Shown here: in pieces, positions 42,497 through 45,121 of the stretch | Position numbering within the stretch: the first letter of the stretch is position 1 | Layout: every line of letters starts with the position of its first letter | Assembly (NCBI GenBank): GCA_937995665.1 | Contig: CALKIX010000055.1 | Coordinates: forward strand, 1-45,121 | DNA from: an uncultured Hellea sp. | GTDB lineage: Bacteria > Pseudomonadota > Alphaproteobacteria > Caulobacterales > Maricaulaceae | Reading direction: 5' to 3' | DNA: 45,121 nt | The notes under the pieces: model-generated | Databases searched by the model: none | What the model saw: only the letters and a program-made list of their open reading frames with translations | Told to the model about the DNA's origin: nothing | Position numbers and translations under genes: made by a program

Positions 42497-43768
42497 TTAT
42501 GAGCTAATCCAAGACGGAATGCGTTCGGTCTTGAGGATCTCTTCAATGGTTGGGCGCTCGCGAATGACTTCAAAGGCTTCGCCTTTCACCAGAACCTCTG
42601 GGATGAGGGGCCGCGTATTATATTGGCTGGATTGGGAGGCGCCATAAGCACCCGCTGAATGCATGACCAAAAGCTCGCCCGCTTTTGTTTCAGGCAGCTC
42701 GCGGGATTTAGTGAATGTATCCCCACTCTCGCAAATTGGGCCGACAACATCATAGCTTTGCTCATCATAGGCACTGCCAGGCGCTTTGACGGCTTCAATC
42801 TCGTGATAGGCTTCGTATAGCGCAGGGCGGATAAGATCGTTCATTGCCGCGTCAATAATCAGGAATTTGCGATCTTCGCCCTCTTTGACATAGAGCACTT
42901 TGGTGAGCAAAATACCCGCATTGCCCGCAATCATCCGGCCCGGCTCGAAAATCATTTCGACATCCATATCTTGGGTGAGGCGCTTAACCATCGCGCCATA
43001 GTCTGCGGGCGGGGGCGGGACTTTGGAATTATCGCCATAAGGAATACCAAGCCCGCCGCCTATATCAAAGCTGCGAATGGAATGGCCTTGCGCGCGCAAT
43101 CTTGTAATCAGATCTTTGACCTTTGAAATCGCGGCCTCAAAGGGCGCAAGCTCGTCAATCTGGCTGCCAATATGCACGTCCACGCCGACAATCTCGATAT
43201 TAGAAAGGCTAGCGGCTTCTTTGTAAGCGCGCTCGGCATGGCTCCATGCAATGCCAAATTTATTCTCTTTTTTGCCTGTGCTGATTTTCTCGTGCCCGCC
43301 TGCGGTGACATCTGGGTTCACCCGAAAAGCAATCGGGGCTTTTACGCTAAGCTCTTTGGCGACATCATTAAGCACGTAAAGCTCTGGCAGGCTCTCAAGG
43401 TTGAAGACGCGAATTCCGGCCGTGAGGGCTGCGCGCATTTCATTTTCGGTTTTGCCAACGCCAGAAAAGACGATTTTGCTGGCAGGTATGCCTGCCGTAA
43501 GTGCGCGCGCGAGCTCTCCGCCGCTAACAACATCCGCGCCAGCGCCAAGCTTTGCAAGAGTCGCTAAAACGCCAATATTGGAATTAGCTTTAACGGAATA
43601 AGCAATCAGCGCTTTGGTGCCTTTAAAGCTAGTCGCGAACACATTGAAATGGCGCTCTAGCGTGGCACTTGAATAGACATAACAGGGCGTTCCGACCTTG
43701 GCGGCAATCTCGCTCAAGGCAACATCTTCGGCGAACATTTCGCCGTCTTTAAAATCAAAATGACGCAT
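42497..43768 (-). CDS. lysA: Diaminopimelate decarboxylase
   Basis: 423 residues. Fold-type III PLP enzyme; PLP Lys in AYSVKANSN (about residue 59), the phosphate-binding GGGLGIPY loop, EPGRMIAGNAG and the catalytic GPICESGD (about 341-348). Last step of lysine synthesis: removes CO2 from meso-diaminopimelate. The gene starts two bases after the lipoprotein gene stop, so they are cotranscribed. Confidence 0.96.
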   Translation of the reverse strand: MRHFDFKDGEMFAEDVALSEIAAKVGTPCYVYSSATLERHFNVFATSFKGTKALIAYSVKANSNIGVLATLAKLGAGADVVSGGELARALTAGIPASKIVFSGVGKTENEMRAALTAGIRVFNLESLPELYVLNDVAKELSVKAPIAFRVNPDVTAGGHEKISTGKKENKFGIAWSHAERAYKEAASLSNIEIVGVDVHIGSQIDELAPFEAAISKVKDLITRLRAQGHSIRSFDIGGGLGIPYGDNSKVPPPPADYGAMVKRLTQDMDVEMIFEPGRMIAGNAGILLTKVLYVKEGEDRKFLIIDAAMNDLIRPALYEAYHEIEAVKAPGSAYDEQSYDVVGPICESGDTFTKSRELPETKAGELLVMHSAGAYGASQSSQYNTRPLIPEVLVKGEAFEVIRERPTIEEILKTERIPSWISS

Positions 43769-43770
43769 GG

Positions 43771-43971
43771 TTACTGGCTCTTACGGGCTTCGCGCTCGGC
43801 GCGATCGGCTTTGGTTTTCGCTTCGCTTTCAATTTCCGCCTGCGTGCGCGTATCCTCGCCCCATAGCGGGGGCGGCGTTTCAAGACTGCCCCTAATTCCG
43901 CAAGCGGAGAGGGCAAAGCTGCTGACCAAGCTCAGGGCAATAAGGCGGCGTATATGTGTATGGCGTATCAT
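43771..43971 (-). CDS. Small lipoprotein, LptM-like
   Basis: 66 residues from ATG 43971 (MIRHTHIRR), chosen because GGAGGGCC lies just before it; the track start at 43998 is upstream of that site. Signal peptide ends in lipobox LSAC, followed by GIRGSLETPPPLWGE, the short conserved mature motif of the LptM/YifL lipoprotein family next to lysA in many proteobacteria. LptM assists assembly of the LptD/E LPS translocon in E. coli. The C-terminal part is charged and low-complexity (EIESEAKTKADRAEREARK). Confidence 0.85.
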   Translation of the reverse strand: MIRHTHIRRLIALSLVSSFALSACGIRGSLETPPPLWGEDTRTQAEIESEAKTKADRAEREARKSQ

Positions 43972-44037
43972 AGGCCCTCCATAGTCCGCTTTTCTCAAAA
44001 GCGCTAGCCCATTCCTGATACTGATGCTCAGCTGTTA

Positions 44038-44066
44038 TTGACTGTATTTTTACATTATCGTGTGAT
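44038..44066 (+). promoter_or_regulatory. Candidate sigma-70-type promoter of the secreted 252-aa gene
   Basis: TTGACT (44038-44043), 17 bases, TGTGAT (44061-44066). The -35 is one base from consensus and the -10 is weak. It is the best match in the 134-base divergent interval. Confidence 0.35.
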
Positions 44067-44105
44067 GTATGAGCGGCGCAATGATATTATAGGGCCAGTT
44101 AGATT

Positions 44106-44864
44106 ATGTTTGATAGAGCTTTGATAAGCGCAGCGCTCATCGCGATTGCAGGCTCCGCCCACGCAGAAGACGCACTTCGCGGTGAGGTCTTTTGCTTTCC
44201 CGCCAAAGATGTCCCGCGCATTGTCACCGCCCTTGAGACTATGAAAGACTCGCGCACCAATATTGTCGATGTCGATATCGCTCCGCGCTTTATCATCAAG
44301 GATGGCGGGGTTTGGCCTGAGCGCTTTTTTCTGCGTTACGAAGGCAAGGAAACGGATATAGAGGTGCAAAAGCCCTCAGGCAGCGTGCCTGATTTTCTGC
44401 CAGCGGTCATGGCCGATGCCAGCGCCGATATCTGCGTGAGCGATAAAACCCGCGCTTTAAGGCCCAAAGATGATGAAGGGCTTTATTTTGAAATGGGGCT
44501 CTCGCCTTTCTTTCATAACAGCTCTGGCCGTCACAATATAGCGGAAATTTTCGAAGGGGCAAAAGACGGGAAAAGCTTTTACAAGAAAATGATACCCGCT
44601 GTGGCGCGCCCCTTTATGCCCGCCACAGATCATCTTGCCATTAAATATCATGATACAAAGCAGGCCCCGATTATTAAGGCCGCAGTGGAAGGCAAGCTTG
44701 TCGCGCTCACCCCCGAAGCCTTTAAAGATTTCTACGTTATCCCTTGCAAAGCCCTCGAAGAACTTGGCGCAAGCGCGCTGGTGATTGAAGGCGGGGCTTA
44801 TCGCCTCCAGCCGATTGTCAGCGTGAAAACGATGAAACGCTTTGGCTGGGGCGAGGAAGGCTAA
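44106..44864 (+). CDS. Secreted protein of unknown function (252 aa)
   Basis: 252 residues with a cleavable signal peptide (ALISAALIAIAGSAHAEDA, cleavage near residue 20). The mature part has no domain I recognise. Cys residues occur at VFCFPAKD, DICVSDK and VIPCKAL. Strands and helices look globular (FIIKDGGVWPERFFLRYEG; ATDHLAIKYHDTKQAPIIKAAVEG). A conserved periplasmic protein in related bacteria is the best guess. DUF1289 gene follows 39 bases later. Confidence 0.75.
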   Translation: MFDRALISAALIAIAGSAHAEDALRGEVFCFPAKDVPRIVTALETMKDSRTNIVDVDIAPRFIIKDGGVWPERFFLRYEGKETDIEVQKPSGSVPDFLPAVMADASADICVSDKTRALRPKDDEGLYFEMGLSPFFHNSSGRHNIAEIFEGAKDGKSFYKKMIPAVARPFMPATDHLAIKYHDTKQAPIIKAAVEGKLVALTPEAFKDFYVIPCKALEELGASALVIEGGAYRLQPIVSVKTMKRFGWGEEG

Positions 44865-44903
44865 AAGACTTGCCGCGCGCGCCAATAGGCTTAAACTGGC
44901 ATT

Positions 44904-45101
44904 ATGACCCTTAGCATGACCCCTCAAATACAAAGCCCGTGCAAGCTTATCTGCGAGCTCGATCTGGATAAGGGCCTATGCAAAGGCTGTGGGCGCTCGC
45001 GAGAAGAAATCGCCATGTGGACGCGCTACTCAGACGCCCAGCGCGCCTTTATTATGACAGAGCTGGATGAGCGGCTAGAAGCGCTAGGCGCTTCGGATTA
45101 G
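44904..45101 (+). CDS. DUF1289 domain-containing protein
   Basis: 65 residues. SPCKLICELDLDKGLCKGCGRSREEIAMW is the DUF1289 pattern: four Cys (PC..IC and C.GCGR) forming a probable metal site, followed by a Trp and a helix (SDAQRAFIMTELDERL). Family proteins are small and functionally undefined. ATG 44904 or the in-frame ATG 44916 could start it; neither has a clear ribosome-binding site. Confidence 0.88.
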   Translation: MTLSMTPQIQSPCKLICELDLDKGLCKGCGRSREEIAMWTRYSDAQRAFIMTELDERLEALGASD

Positions 45102-45121
45102 CCCAAAATCTTCTTCCAGCG

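Noticed and set aside
45086-45121. Minus-strand reading frame ...LEEDFGLIRSA-stop at the window end
   Set aside because: It might be the 3' end of a gene on the minus strand, but only about ten codons are visible and it overlaps the DUF1289 gene, so nothing can be supported.
1-45121. CRISPR arrays, transposases, integrases, tRNA or rRNA genes
   Set aside because: None seen on reading both strands. No repeated spacers, terminal inverted repeats flanking a transposase, or tRNA cloverleaf was found.

Overview
This 45 kb window reads as ordinary chromosome from an alphaproteobacterium of the Caulobacterales/Maricaulales type (Hyphomonadaceae-like). The evidence is gene content: a GcrA cell-cycle regulator, a divK-pleD pair, tad pilus genes, TIGR02302, DUF2125 and DUF1289 proteins, an AroQ chorismate mutase with an extra C-terminal domain, and GANTC (CcrM methylation) sites in several promoters. 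Genes are densely packed on both strands, with many ATGA/TAATG start-stop overlaps and several convergent overlaps. I see no insertion sequence, prophage, CRISPR array or tRNA.

Layout. 0-2.7 kb: the end of tadB, tadC, and a convergent TPR lipoprotein resembling TadD. 2.8-6.6 kb: M17 aminopeptidase, a membrane acyltransferase-like protein, and a MarR regulator coupled to an NlpC/P60 peptidase. 6.7-10.4 kb: membrane-anchored cytochrome c, prephenate dehydratase, YHS protein, NudC-type NADH pyrophosphatase, and a small outer-membrane beta-barrel. 10.5-12.9 kb: SRP RNA, dnaX (apparently leaderless) and ybaB. 12.9-15.9 kb (minus strand): ABC-2 permease, argD, argF. 16.2-20.7 kb: gcrA, a trypsin-like protease, dinB, divK, pleD. 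20.7-28.9 kb: a probable small RNA, then minus-strand rpmG, Nudix, rnr, topA, dprA and plsY, with one 66-aa plus-strand gene. 29-35.5 kb (plus): thiolase and MaoC hydratase, a small membrane protein, a GGDEF-EAL protein, a methyltransferase, chorismate mutase and prephenate dehydrogenase. 35.5-42.4 kb: ftsE-ftsX-ydcF-DUF2125 (minus), a zinc-ribbon/DUF3426 protein (plus), TIGR02302 (minus). 42.5-45.1 kb: LptM-like lipoprotein and lysA (minus), a secreted protein of unknown function and a DUF1289 protein (plus).

How the parts fit. GcrA, DivK and PleD are core parts of the Caulobacter-type cell-cycle circuit, and candidate GANTC-bearing promoters (dnaX, marR, a small membrane protein) lie in the same window, so some of these genes may be in the GcrA/CcrM regulon. 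PleD (c-di-GMP synthesis) and the EAL protein (c-di-GMP breakdown) are opposing enzymes. PheA, chorismate mutase and prephenate dehydrogenase cover much of Phe/Tyr synthesis; argD/argF and lysA serve Arg and Lys synthesis.

The most interesting non-coding observations are the leaderless dnaX promoter carrying a GANTC site, a 14-bp palindrome fused to GANTC sites in front of marR, a 16-bp palindrome in front of the beta-barrel gene, a possible sRNA downstream of pleD whose C/U-rich loop is complementary to the beta-barrel gene's ribosome-binding region, and a 20-bp operator-like inverted repeat before the thiolase operon. I did not find a clearly novel defence, mobile or biosynthetic system.
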